This document shows, in pieces, positions 1-5,081 of a stretch of DNA of 5,081 bases. Under the pieces are notes generated by a model. The model did no database searches, had not been told where the DNA came from, and was given only the letters and a program-made list of their open reading frames with translations. How positions within the stretch are numbered: the stretch's first letter is position 1; each line of letters begins with the position of its first letter. Position numbers and translations under genes: made by a program. The stretch is from Anaerolineales bacterium. GTDB lineage: Bacteria; Chloroflexota; Anaerolineae; Anaerolineales; UBA4823. Location: the NCBI GenBank assembly GCA_020853835.1, contig JADYYC010000142.1, positions 1-5,081 on the forward strand. The letters are read 5' to 3'.

Positions 1-1370
1 ACGCGCACGCCGCTTCTCTCGGCCGAACCGTTCCGCACCAGGTTTTCAAAGGCTCTCCCGCCCCACTCTCCGCTTTCGGCCCCGGCTGAGGAGAAACGAG
101 GCGCCTCAGAGAGCGGAAATTCTCCCTCGGCCAGCACCACCCCATCGAGGAAAATCCACGAGCCTTTAGCCCCTGCTTCCTCGTCCAGGTCGATCCAGAG
201 CCGATCCAGATTATCGGGCATCAAGGCGTGCAAGGCGTGGAATGTCGGCTGGGTGGTAATCTCCAGCGGCTCGGAGAAGCTCTCGCCGGCCGCGCGCAAG
301 ATCGGCGAGCGCACGCGCTGATCGCGATCCGACCAGATCCAATAGCCAAAGGTCACGTTTTTCCCGCCAAGCTGCCGGGCGAGCTCGGGCGGGAAGTGTT
401 GAAAGACGTGCGCATAATAGTCGGGGGTCACCGGCGCGCCCACCTGAACCGCCAGGGCGTGCCCCCCCACCGGAGCCTGGCTGTTCGATGCCCGCACGGG
501 TTCGACCTGAGCGGTGTTGCGATACCAGCCCGCCGGGTCGTCCCAGCGCACGGCTGCCAGGAGGAGGGCTGCGCCGCCCGCCCCAAGCAGCGCCCAGGCA
601 ACCCAGCGCCAGCGTCCGCGCAAAACGACGAACAACAGCGTGGGGATGATCGCAGCCAGGATGACGAAGGCGGTAATTTTCGTAAGGAAAGCCAGTCCGG
701 CTAACCCCGCCAGCAGCGCCAGGTCAAACGCCGAAAACCCGTAGCGGACCAGACGGACGCAGACCCACAGCACAGCCGCGGACAGCGCAATTGCGGCTGC
801 GTCGTTGTTGACCGCGCTCATCAGGTCTACAAAAGCGGGCGTGAAGGCAATCGTGGCCGGCAGCATCCAGCGCAGCGCATGTCCGGCGGGGGCCAGCACA
901 AACGCGGTTCCGCCGGCGAACAGGATGGTGAGCAGGAAGAATAGCCAGGAGACCAGCCGTGCGGCATACATCTGGGCGTCCACGCCCCGATCAGGGATCA
1001 ATCTGAGCGGCAGCGAGGCGATCGTGTAATAAAGCGGGGGCTCGTCTAGCTGAGAGTAGCCCGGGATGCGCACTTTCTCGGATGGCGGCCCAATTTCCGG
1101 CGAGTAGCCCAGGTGGGTGAAGAAACCATTTTTGACCAACGACTTAAGCACCTGGCGGCTCAATCTGGGCGAGTAATCCCCCGGCTGGGGCAGGCGCTCC
1201 AGGTTGGCCGCCAGCCAGACGTGCTCAAAGTGATTCGCTTCGTCATAGTGCTGCCAGGGCGGCATGCCAAAGACAAAGACCAGCCCATAAAGGCCCGCCA
1301 GAACCAGGATGATCAGAAGCCTCAGGCGCTCTGCTCGGGTTGAAGAGGCATCATGATGCAATTGGCTCAT
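1..1370 (-). CDS. GT-C type membrane glycosyltransferase-like protein with extracytoplasmic beta-rich domain (partial, runs off left edge)
   Basis: The frame is open for 456 codons from the ATG at 1370 to the left edge, so the 3' end is missing. A first membrane helix (17-36) is followed by a loop with HYDEANHF (41-48), the acidic DE plus His pattern of GT39/ArnT/DUF2142-like enzymes that use polyprenyl-phosphate sugars, and by LDEPPLYY (108-115). Further helices lie at about 138-160, 168-187, 190-208, 215-250 (with NNDAAAIAL at 188-196 and AFLTKITA at 227-234) and 256-274. After WDDPAGWYR (276-284) the protein becomes soluble and beta-rich (about 290-456), with SWIFLDGVVLAEG (404-416) and ENLVRNGSAE (442-451), resembling jelly-roll carbohydrate-binding modules. 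More membrane helices may follow outside the window. The start overlaps the phosphatase end by 20 nt and has no Shine-Dalgarno, which suggests translational coupling. Sugar donor and acceptor are unknown. Confidence 0.85.
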   Translation of the reverse strand, partial: MSQLHHDASSTRAERLRLLIILVLAGLYGLVFVFGMPPWQHYDEANHFEHVWLAANLERLPQPGDYSPRLSRQVLKSLVKNGFFTHLGYSPEIGPPSEKVRIPGYSQLDEPPLYYTIASLPLRLIPDRGVDAQMYAARLVSWLFFLLTILFAGGTAFVLAPAGHALRWMLPATIAFTPAFVDLMSAVNNDAAAIALSAAVLWVCVRLVRYGFSAFDLALLAGLAGLAFLTKITAFVILAAIIPTLLFVVLRGRWRWVAWALLGAGGAALLLAAVRWDDPAGWYRNTAQVEPVRASNSQAPVGGHALAVQVGAPVTPDYYAHVFQHFPPELARQLGGKNVTFGYWIWSDRDQRVRSPILRAAGESFSEPLEITTQPTFHALHALMPDNLDRLWIDLDEEAGAKGSWIFLDGVVLAEGEFPLSEAPRFSSAGAESGEWGGRAFENLVRNGSAERSGVR

Positions 1371-1830
1371 CGGGGTGTCTGGATAGGGAACGGATTCGCT
1401 CAAATCCACGCTCCAGGAACGCGTCGATCTCCTGAGCGGTGTCACGGTAGTCCACCAACGCTTTGCCGATCGGGTCGACGATATCCCGATACTCACCGCC
1501 CATTTCGCTGAACAGGTAAACCCGGCTGGCATCGCTGGGGAAAGCCGCCTGCAGCGCCTCTTTGTGCCCCTGTTCCATGGTCAGGATCAATTGATATTGC
1601 CCGACCAGTTCGGCGGTGACCGGCCTGGACTGCTGATCGCTTAGATCGATCCCGCGCTCGGCGAGGATGATCAACGTGTTCTGAGCCGGCGGATAACCCG
1701 CCTGCGCATACACTCCGGCGGAGGCGATTCGCCAGGGTTCTTCTTCTGCGGCGGTCTTTTCCATCAGGATCCCCTGTGCCATGGGAGACCGGCAAATATT
1801 GGCTGTACAAACAAATAGGACTGAGTGCAT
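1351..1830 (-). CDS. Low-molecular-weight protein-tyrosine phosphatase (Wzb-like)
   Basis: This 159-residue cytoplasmic phosphatase has the usual length for its family. The P-loop CTANICRS (8-15) gives the CX5R signature, with nucleophile Cys8 and phosphate-binding Arg14. The general acid is Asp119 in the IVDP motif (117-120), near the C-terminus as expected. The middle carries the typical DLSDQQSRPV (62-71) and LILTMEQGH (81-89) blocks. Ile12 takes the place of the Thr found in the phosphoarginine phosphatase YwlE, which favours phosphotyrosine as substrate. Such enzymes (Wzb, Etp) dephosphorylate BY-kinases that control polysaccharide polymerisation and export. No kinase gene is visible in this window. 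The ATG at 1830 gives the canonical short N-terminus. A TTG at 1842 would add four residues, and neither start has a strong Shine-Dalgarno. The 3' end overlaps the next gene by 20 nt. Confidence 0.94.
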   Translation of the reverse strand: MHSVLFVCTANICRSPMAQGILMEKTAAEEEPWRIASAGVYAQAGYPPAQNTLIILAERGIDLSDQQSRPVTAELVGQYQLILTMEQGHKEALQAAFPSDASRVYLFSEMGGEYRDIVDPIGKALVDYRDTAQEIDAFLERGFERIRSLSRHPDEPIAS

Positions 1831-1854
1831 TTTTCGAATCAAATTGACCAGATG

Positions 1855-2889
1855 TTATTCAGCTTGATCGGGTTTTATCCTGACCGGGTCCGGCGGTTTT
1901 ATTTGAAGAAATTGAAAAGATAATAAACCGAAAACGATAACCGGCAAATACACGATCACATGCAAGAGTATACCGTAACTTAAGGCGCGAGACTGATCGA
2001 TACCGAACTGCCCAAGAGCCAGGACGCACGCGTATTCGAAAACCCCCACCTTGCCTGGCAGCGCCGGGAGGCTCAAGCCCGCCGTAATCGCCAGCAGGGA
2101 CAGCAAGGCAGCCTCGAAGGGCAATTTGAAATCCAGCGCAGAAAACAGCGCCTGGTTTGTGCCCAGCGCGGTGAGCCAGATCAGCAGCGTGGTTGTCGCG
2201 GCAAGCAGCAGGTTGGGCGTTTTCTGAACCGACTGGAAGGCAGAATATGCCGCCTGAAGATTCACTGGAATGAAATTTGCGGCCCGCCCGCCAAAACCCT
2301 GGCTGATCCGCTTCGCCCAGCCAAGCACCCCGCTCTTGTTCAGGCTGAAGAATACGATCGCCAACGTGCTCAACAAGATCAGCGCCGCCAGCGACCTGAC
2401 CGGACCCACGAGCCATCCCGGCAGCGGCAGGATCAAAACGGCGAGCCCGGTCAGCAGCCCAAACGCCAGCGTGTCGAGGTATTTCTCGATCAATATTGTG
2501 CCGACGACAAAACCGTGATCTGCGCCCCGGTTGCCCATCACGGTCACCCGGCTCACATCACCGACGCGAAGCGGAAATAACGAGTTCAACAACTGCGCAA
2601 CCATAAAAGAGGCAGAAATGTCCTCGGTCCTCAGCCGCCTCGCCGGCGCAAACAGCAGAATGATCCAGCGCACGATCTTGATCGATATATTGGCAAGCGT
2701 GATCATTAATGCCAGGGCGATAAAAAGAGCGTCTGCCTGCTGCAATCCTCCCCAGACTTCTGACCAGTCAACGCCGCGCACGGCAAGGGCGAGGAAGAAA
2801 AAGCCAAGCACCACCCCCAGAAAGAACCTGGTCCTGGGAGATGCGATAAAATTACCGAGCGCGGCCCTCAAATCCGTTGCGTTTCCCAA
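1855..2889 (-). CDS. AglD/UPF0104-type integral membrane protein (lysylphosphatidylglycerol synthase TM region family)
   Basis: This 344-residue protein has about eight hydrophobic segments (starting near 22, 54, 126, 142, 165, 228, 255 and 303) and the scattered polar motifs of the family: PLRVGDVSRV (106-115), IEKYLDT (134-140), LPGKVGVFEY (277-286) and His310 with Tyr314 in a late helix. The family includes the membrane half of MprF (synthesis and flipping of lysyl-phosphatidylglycerol) and archaeal AglD (needed for sugar transfer from dolichol phosphate). No aminoacyl-transferase domain is attached, so an MprF enzyme is unlikely. A role with lipid-linked sugars or lipid translocation is inferred from its glycan neighbours. 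The start is the TTG at 2889, the first possible start after an in-frame stop. It has no clear Shine-Dalgarno, and a TTG at 2871 is an alternative. It lies 11 nt after the NusG-like stop and about 24 nt before the phosphatase ATG. Confidence 0.9.
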   Translation of the reverse strand: MGNATDLRAALGNFIASPRTRFFLGVVLGFFFLALAVRGVDWSEVWGGLQQADALFIALALMITLANISIKIVRWIILLFAPARRLRTEDISASFMVAQLLNSLFPLRVGDVSRVTVMGNRGADHGFVVGTILIEKYLDTLAFGLLTGLAVLILPLPGWLVGPVRSLAALILLSTLAIVFFSLNKSGVLGWAKRISQGFGGRAANFIPVNLQAAYSAFQSVQKTPNLLLAATTTLLIWLTALGTNQALFSALDFKLPFEAALLSLLAITAGLSLPALPGKVGVFEYACVLALGQFGIDQSRALSYGILLHVIVYLPVIVFGLLSFQFLQIKPPDPVRIKPDQAE

Positions 2890-2900
2890 AGGATACTTTT

Positions 2901-3416
2901 TTACTTGTTCTTCTTCCGCTCAATCTGCCCCGCGTGGAGCGTCAGAGGCACTTTTCGCTTGCTGCCCAAGAATTCGAGCAGCACGCGCACCCGCTCGCTG
3001 CCGGCGACGCGCTCGTCAAAGATCGCCTCATATCCCTTGAAAGGCCCCTCGCTGATCCACACCGCATCCCCCGGTTTCATGCCATCGAAAATCGCCCCGC
3101 CGGCCGCGTTGATCCCATCCAGCTTCTGCCGGATCGCGACAACCAGGTTCTCAGGAACGATGGAAGGCTCGCCTCCAAAACTGACCAGCCCGATCGAGTG
3201 CGGCATCCATTGGAAAATCGACATCCCCACCTCGTCAAGATCCGCCCGGACGAACAAATAGCCCGGAAAATAGGGCCTGAGTTTTTTTGAGCGTGGGTTG
3301 ACCGGGTTCACCCTGATGCGAGGATAATAGGTTTCAAACCCTTGTGAGGCGACTTGCAGCCACACCACCTCTTCTTTGCGCGGCTTGCTGCGGATGGCGT
3401 ACCATTGCTGTGGCAT
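2901..3416 (-). CDS. NusG/RfaH-family specialised transcription antitermination protein
   Basis: This 171-residue protein has the two-domain NusG layout. An N-terminal NGN domain (about 3-100) opens with the typical QQWYAIRSKPRKE and contains the hallmark RPYFPGYLFV (47-56), which corresponds to the region that contacts the RNA polymerase clamp. A linker at about 101-112 leads to a C-terminal KOW domain (about 113-170) with GDAVWISEGPFKGYEA (116-131). Family members bind elongating polymerase and raise processivity or couple transcription to translation. The housekeeping nusG normally sits beside secE and rplK, which are absent here. The neighbours instead look like a surface-glycan cluster, so a specialised RfaH/UpxY/LoaP-like role on the downstream operon is inferred. 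The ATG start has AAAAGG about 9 nt upstream and follows an extended -10 promoter. The AglD-like gene begins about 11 nt after the stop. Confidence 0.92.
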   Translation of the reverse strand: MPQQWYAIRSKPRKEEVVWLQVASQGFETYYPRIRVNPVNPRSKKLRPYFPGYLFVRADLDEVGMSIFQWMPHSIGLVSFGGEPSIVPENLVVAIRQKLDGINAAGGAIFDGMKPGDAVWISEGPFKGYEAIFDERVAGSERVRVLLEFLGSKRKVPLTLHAGQIERKKNK

Positions 3417-3470
3417 CTCGTTATACCTTTTGCCCTGCGCTCGACCTCACAAACGGCGGACAAGACAAGG

Positions 3471-3479
3471 ATTATATCA
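3471..3479 (-). promoter_or_regulatory. Extended -10 promoter for the NusG-like gene
   Basis: On the minus strand the bases read TGATATAAT, an exact match to the bacterial extended -10 consensus (TGnTATAAT). It overlaps the last codons and TAA stop of the HEGSH gene. The predicted transcription start is near 3464, giving a leader of about 48 nt before the NusG-like ATG. No good -35 hexamer is seen at 16-18 bp spacing (3499-3494 reads GGCGTT), which fits promoters that depend on the extended -10. Such an AT-rich perfect match is uncommon in this GC-rich sequence. It remains a prediction. Confidence 0.6.
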
Positions 3480-4233
3480 CCACTTCCAAACCCAACGCCC
3501 GGCCGAGCAGCTTCCGTACCAGCCAGATAAACGGCAGCAAAACCAGGTGCAGGGCGGCGCTGATCCCAAACACGCTCGATATGGCCTTGAGAACCCTGTT
3601 GAACGGCTCTGCCAGGTTTTCAGCCATCCACGGGCCCGCTCCAAACAGCAGGCTCAACCCCAGCAGCACGCCCAGGATGATACCCAGCGGCAGCCAGGCG
3701 CGCCGGTCGGAGGCTGAAGGCAGCATGGTGCTGCTGACCACCAGCGTCAGATAGAACCACAGCCAAAAATCCGGCTGCGCCAGAGCAGTCCTCAACGCCT
3801 GGTGAAACGCCTCGATGCCCTGGCTAAAAAACACCTGCGCCAGAGCGAGCAAGCCCAGTTGAATGATCCCTAAGTATGCCACAAACAAGCCCCCCGATAT
3901 CAAGGGGGCGCTCCCGATCAGGGCGTCCCGAACCCAGTCCGTCGGCGACGTCTCGACATACCCCAGTTGCAGCTTTCCGTTCTCAACCGGACGGGGCAGC
4001 AGCGAAAAACGCCCCGTAGAGACGCCCAGGAGGCGGGCGACAACGAAATGACTGCCCTCATGCAGCAGCACACCCGGAAAAAACAGCACCGAAAAAAGTG
4101 TGATCGAGAGATCGACCCGGCGCGTCATGTAAAGAAAAAGTAGTTGGACCTCTTTCTGCAGCCCGCGCTGGAGCAGCATCAATGGCGCCAGCGAAACAGC
4201 TATCCAAAACACGCCATCCAGATAAAGCGGCAT
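3472..4233 (-). CDS. Multi-pass membrane protein with HEGSH motif, putative M50-like metallopeptidase
   Basis: This 253-residue, very hydrophobic protein has about six predicted membrane segments (roughly 8-22, 42-58, 105-132, 155-172, 180-199, 220-241). The segment near 42-58 ends in HEGSH (His58, Glu59, His62), an HExxH zinc-binding and catalytic motif embedded at a membrane border, as in site-2-type (M50) intramembrane proteases. A GSAPLISGG block (107-115) follows after a polar stretch. The usual M50 third-ligand motif (NxxPxxxLDGG) is not present. The nearest candidate is Asp176 in MLPSASD (170-176). I infer a membrane zincin that might cleave membrane-bound substrates, but it could also be a degenerate or non-proteolytic relative. 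No good Shine-Dalgarno precedes the ATG, which lies 18 nt after the tpiA stop. A GTG at codon 8 is an alternative start. Its final codons overlap the promoter-like element for the next gene. Confidence 0.75.
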   Translation of the reverse strand: MPLYLDGVFWIAVSLAPLMLLQRGLQKEVQLLFLYMTRRVDLSITLFSVLFFPGVLLHEGSHFVVARLLGVSTGRFSLLPRPVENGKLQLGYVETSPTDWVRDALIGSAPLISGGLFVAYLGIIQLGLLALAQVFFSQGIEAFHQALRTALAQPDFWLWFYLTLVVSSTMLPSASDRRAWLPLGIILGVLLGLSLLFGAGPWMAENLAEPFNRVLKAISSVFGISAALHLVLLPFIWLVRKLLGRALGLEVVI

Positions 4234-4251
4234 GCAGGCAAGGGTGTGCGG

Positions 4252-5022
4252 TTAGCGGGCGGCTGCCTGTACGATCTGGGTAAAATCGGCGACTTTCAGG
4301 CTGGCTCCGCCAACCAACCCGCCATCGATCTCGGGTTCGTTGAAGAATTCAGCCGCATTTTGACCGTTCACCGAGCCGCCATAGAGGACGCGGATCGATC
4401 CGGCGGAATCCGAGCCGAACAGGCTCCCCAGCGCGGGCCGGATAACTCCTCCGATGACTTTCGAGGCGCCCTCCGGGGTGGAAGGCCGGCCCGTTCCAAT
4501 CGCCCACACTGGTTCATAAGCCACCACGAGCGTCGCCGCCCTGAGCGGGTCGTCCATGCCTTCAAGAGCGGCCAGGCCCTGCTGGACCTGCCGGGAGACC
4601 ACTTCGGCGGTCTGGCCGGCTTCGTACTGCTCAAGCGTCTCGCCAACGCAGACAATGGGGATCAAGCCATGCGCGAGCGCGGCGCGCACCTTGCGGTTGA
4701 CCGTCTCGTCTGTCTCCCCAAAATAAGCCCGGCGTTCCGAATGGCCGATGATGACATAGCGGCAAATTTCGGCCACCATCGCGGGTGAGATTTCACCCGT
4801 AAAGGCTCCTGCGGTTTCCCAATACATGTTCTGCGCCCCCAGGCCGATGTCGGTGCCTTCCAGGAGCGCGGCCACCGCCAGTAAGTCGGTGAACGGCGGG
4901 CAGAGCACCTTGTCCACCCCCGCGATCCCCTGCAGGCCTGGCACAAGCTCCGAAACCAACTGGCGGGCCTCAGCCACAGTTTTATACATTTTCCAGTTTC
5001 CTGCAACAAATGGTTTACGCAT
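4252..5022 (-). CDS. tpiA: Triosephosphate isomerase
   Basis: This cytoplasmic glycolytic and gluconeogenic enzyme interconverts dihydroxyacetone phosphate and glyceraldehyde 3-phosphate. The 256-residue product has the normal length for a full (beta/alpha)8 barrel. Visible active-site elements are the N-terminal AGNWKM block with Asn9 and Lys11, the electrophilic His94 in IIGHSERR, the catalytic base Glu170 in AYEPVWAIGTG (168-178) followed by the flexible loop 6, and the phosphate-binding YGGSV (214-218) and GGLVGGASL (234-242) loops. The start is the ATG preceded by GAGGA. A TTG four codons upstream is rejected because it overlaps that site and lies before the family's usual N-terminus. 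The HEGSH membrane protein gene follows after 18 nt, so the two are probably co-transcribed. In many bacteria tpiA follows pgk, but what lies upstream is outside the window. No key residue is missing. Confidence 0.98.
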   Translation of the reverse strand: MRKPFVAGNWKMYKTVAEARQLVSELVPGLQGIAGVDKVLCPPFTDLLAVAALLEGTDIGLGAQNMYWETAGAFTGEISPAMVAEICRYVIIGHSERRAYFGETDETVNRKVRAALAHGLIPIVCVGETLEQYEAGQTAEVVSRQVQQGLAALEGMDDPLRAATLVVAYEPVWAIGTGRPSTPEGASKVIGGVIRPALGSLFGSDSAGSIRVLYGGSVNGQNAAEFFNEPEIDGGLVGGASLKVADFTQIVQAAAR

Positions 5023-5081
5023 TGGTATCCTCAATTCTTTTTTTGAGTTGTCTGCAACCGGGTTTGCCTTGAGAGGAGGTG
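5023..5081 (-). other. tpiA leader / possible tail of an upstream gene
   Basis: This 59-base stretch precedes tpiA on the minus strand and reaches the right edge. It holds no recognisable -10/-35 promoter pair. One reading frame stays open from the edge to a TGA at 5033-5031 that overlaps the tpiA Shine-Dalgarno. A second stays open to a TAA overlapping the first codons of tpiA. An upstream co-directional gene could therefore end here and be translationally coupled to tpiA, but its product cannot be recognised from so few codons. Confidence 0.35.
5028..5032 (-). promoter_or_regulatory. tpiA Shine-Dalgarno (GAGGA), decides the start
   Basis: GAGGA sits 5 nt before the ATG at 5022-5020 on the minus strand. 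A longer reading from the TTG at 5034-5032 would start inside this ribosome binding site and add four residues before the conserved N-terminus. The ATG at 5022 is therefore the better start. Confidence 0.85.

Noticed and set aside
228..704. Plus-strand open frame of 158 codons
   Set aside because: It is antisense to the glycosyltransferase-like gene, whose frame shows coherent membrane helices and motifs. The plus-strand product resembles no family and reflects high GC content.
1831..1854. Possible promoter before the phosphatase gene
   Set aside because: The gap is AT-rich (AATAACAT on the minus strand), but no -35 or extended -10 accompanies it and the spacing suits an operon.
2531..3040. 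Plus-strand open frame of 169 codons
   Set aside because: It spans the junction of the NusG-like and AglD-like genes on the opposite strand and encodes no recognisable motif.
2901..3416. Housekeeping nusG
   Set aside because: The sequence fits the NusG superfamily, but secE, rplK and rplA are absent next to it and the neighbours are envelope genes, so the symbol nusG was not assigned.
3891..3908. Inverted repeat of five C and five G bases around an 8-base loop
   Set aside because: It lies within the coding sequence of the HEGSH protein and lacks a following T-run on either strand, so it is not supported as a terminator.
4144..4788. Plus-strand open frame of 214 codons
   Set aside because: It lies antisense across triosephosphate isomerase and part of the HEGSH gene, both well supported. 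Its translation is low-complexity and Arg/Gly/Ala-rich with no recognisable motif.
5030..5047. CTCAA/TTGAG inverted repeat overlapping the tpiA Shine-Dalgarno
   Set aside because: The stem is only 5 bp, mostly A-T, with an 8-base loop. It is too weak to call an operator, terminator or RNA switch.

Overview
All genes recognised here lie on the minus strand, so they read from the right edge to the left. The window is almost wholly coding and holds six genes. In transcription order they are: triosephosphate isomerase (5022-4252), a membrane protein with an HExxH zinc-protease motif (4233-3472), a NusG/RfaH-type transcription factor (3416-2901), an AglD/UPF0104-type multi-pass membrane protein (2889-1855), a low-molecular-weight protein-tyrosine phosphatase (1830-1351), and the first 456 residues of a large membrane glycosyltransferase-like protein that runs off the left edge (1370-1). 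No rRNA, tRNA, CRISPR array, insertion sequence or convincing terminator was seen. No non-coding stretch exceeds about 60 bases.

The DNA is GC-rich and every gene is bacterial in type. The membrane glycosyltransferase with a jelly-roll-like extracytoplasmic segment, the odd HEGSH membrane protein and the gene mix resemble Chloroflexota (Anaerolineae-like) genomes. That assignment rests on general resemblance only and is of low to moderate confidence.

The spacing suggests one operon or two overlapping ones. Gaps are 18 nt (tpiA to the HEGSH protein), 55 nt (HEGSH protein to the NusG-like gene), about 11 nt (to the AglD-like gene) and about 24 nt (to the phosphatase). The phosphatase and glycosyltransferase genes overlap by 20 nt. 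The 55-nt gap is the only one with promoter-like sequence. A perfect extended -10 element (TGATATAAT on the minus strand, 3479-3471) overlaps the stop codon of the HEGSH gene and would start a transcript at the NusG-like gene.

The last four genes make sense together as the start of a cell-surface glycan locus: a specialised NusG paralogue that could keep RNA polymerase processive through a long cluster, a lipid- or polyprenyl-linked membrane protein of the AglD family, a Wzb-like phosphatase of the kind that regulates polysaccharide export, and a GT-C type membrane glycosyltransferase. The link between tpiA/HEGSH and the glycan genes may be simple neighbourhood. The most interesting items are the specialised antiterminator with its own promoter, the non-canonical membrane metallopeptidase-like protein, and the glycosyltransferase with an inserted extracytoplasmic domain.
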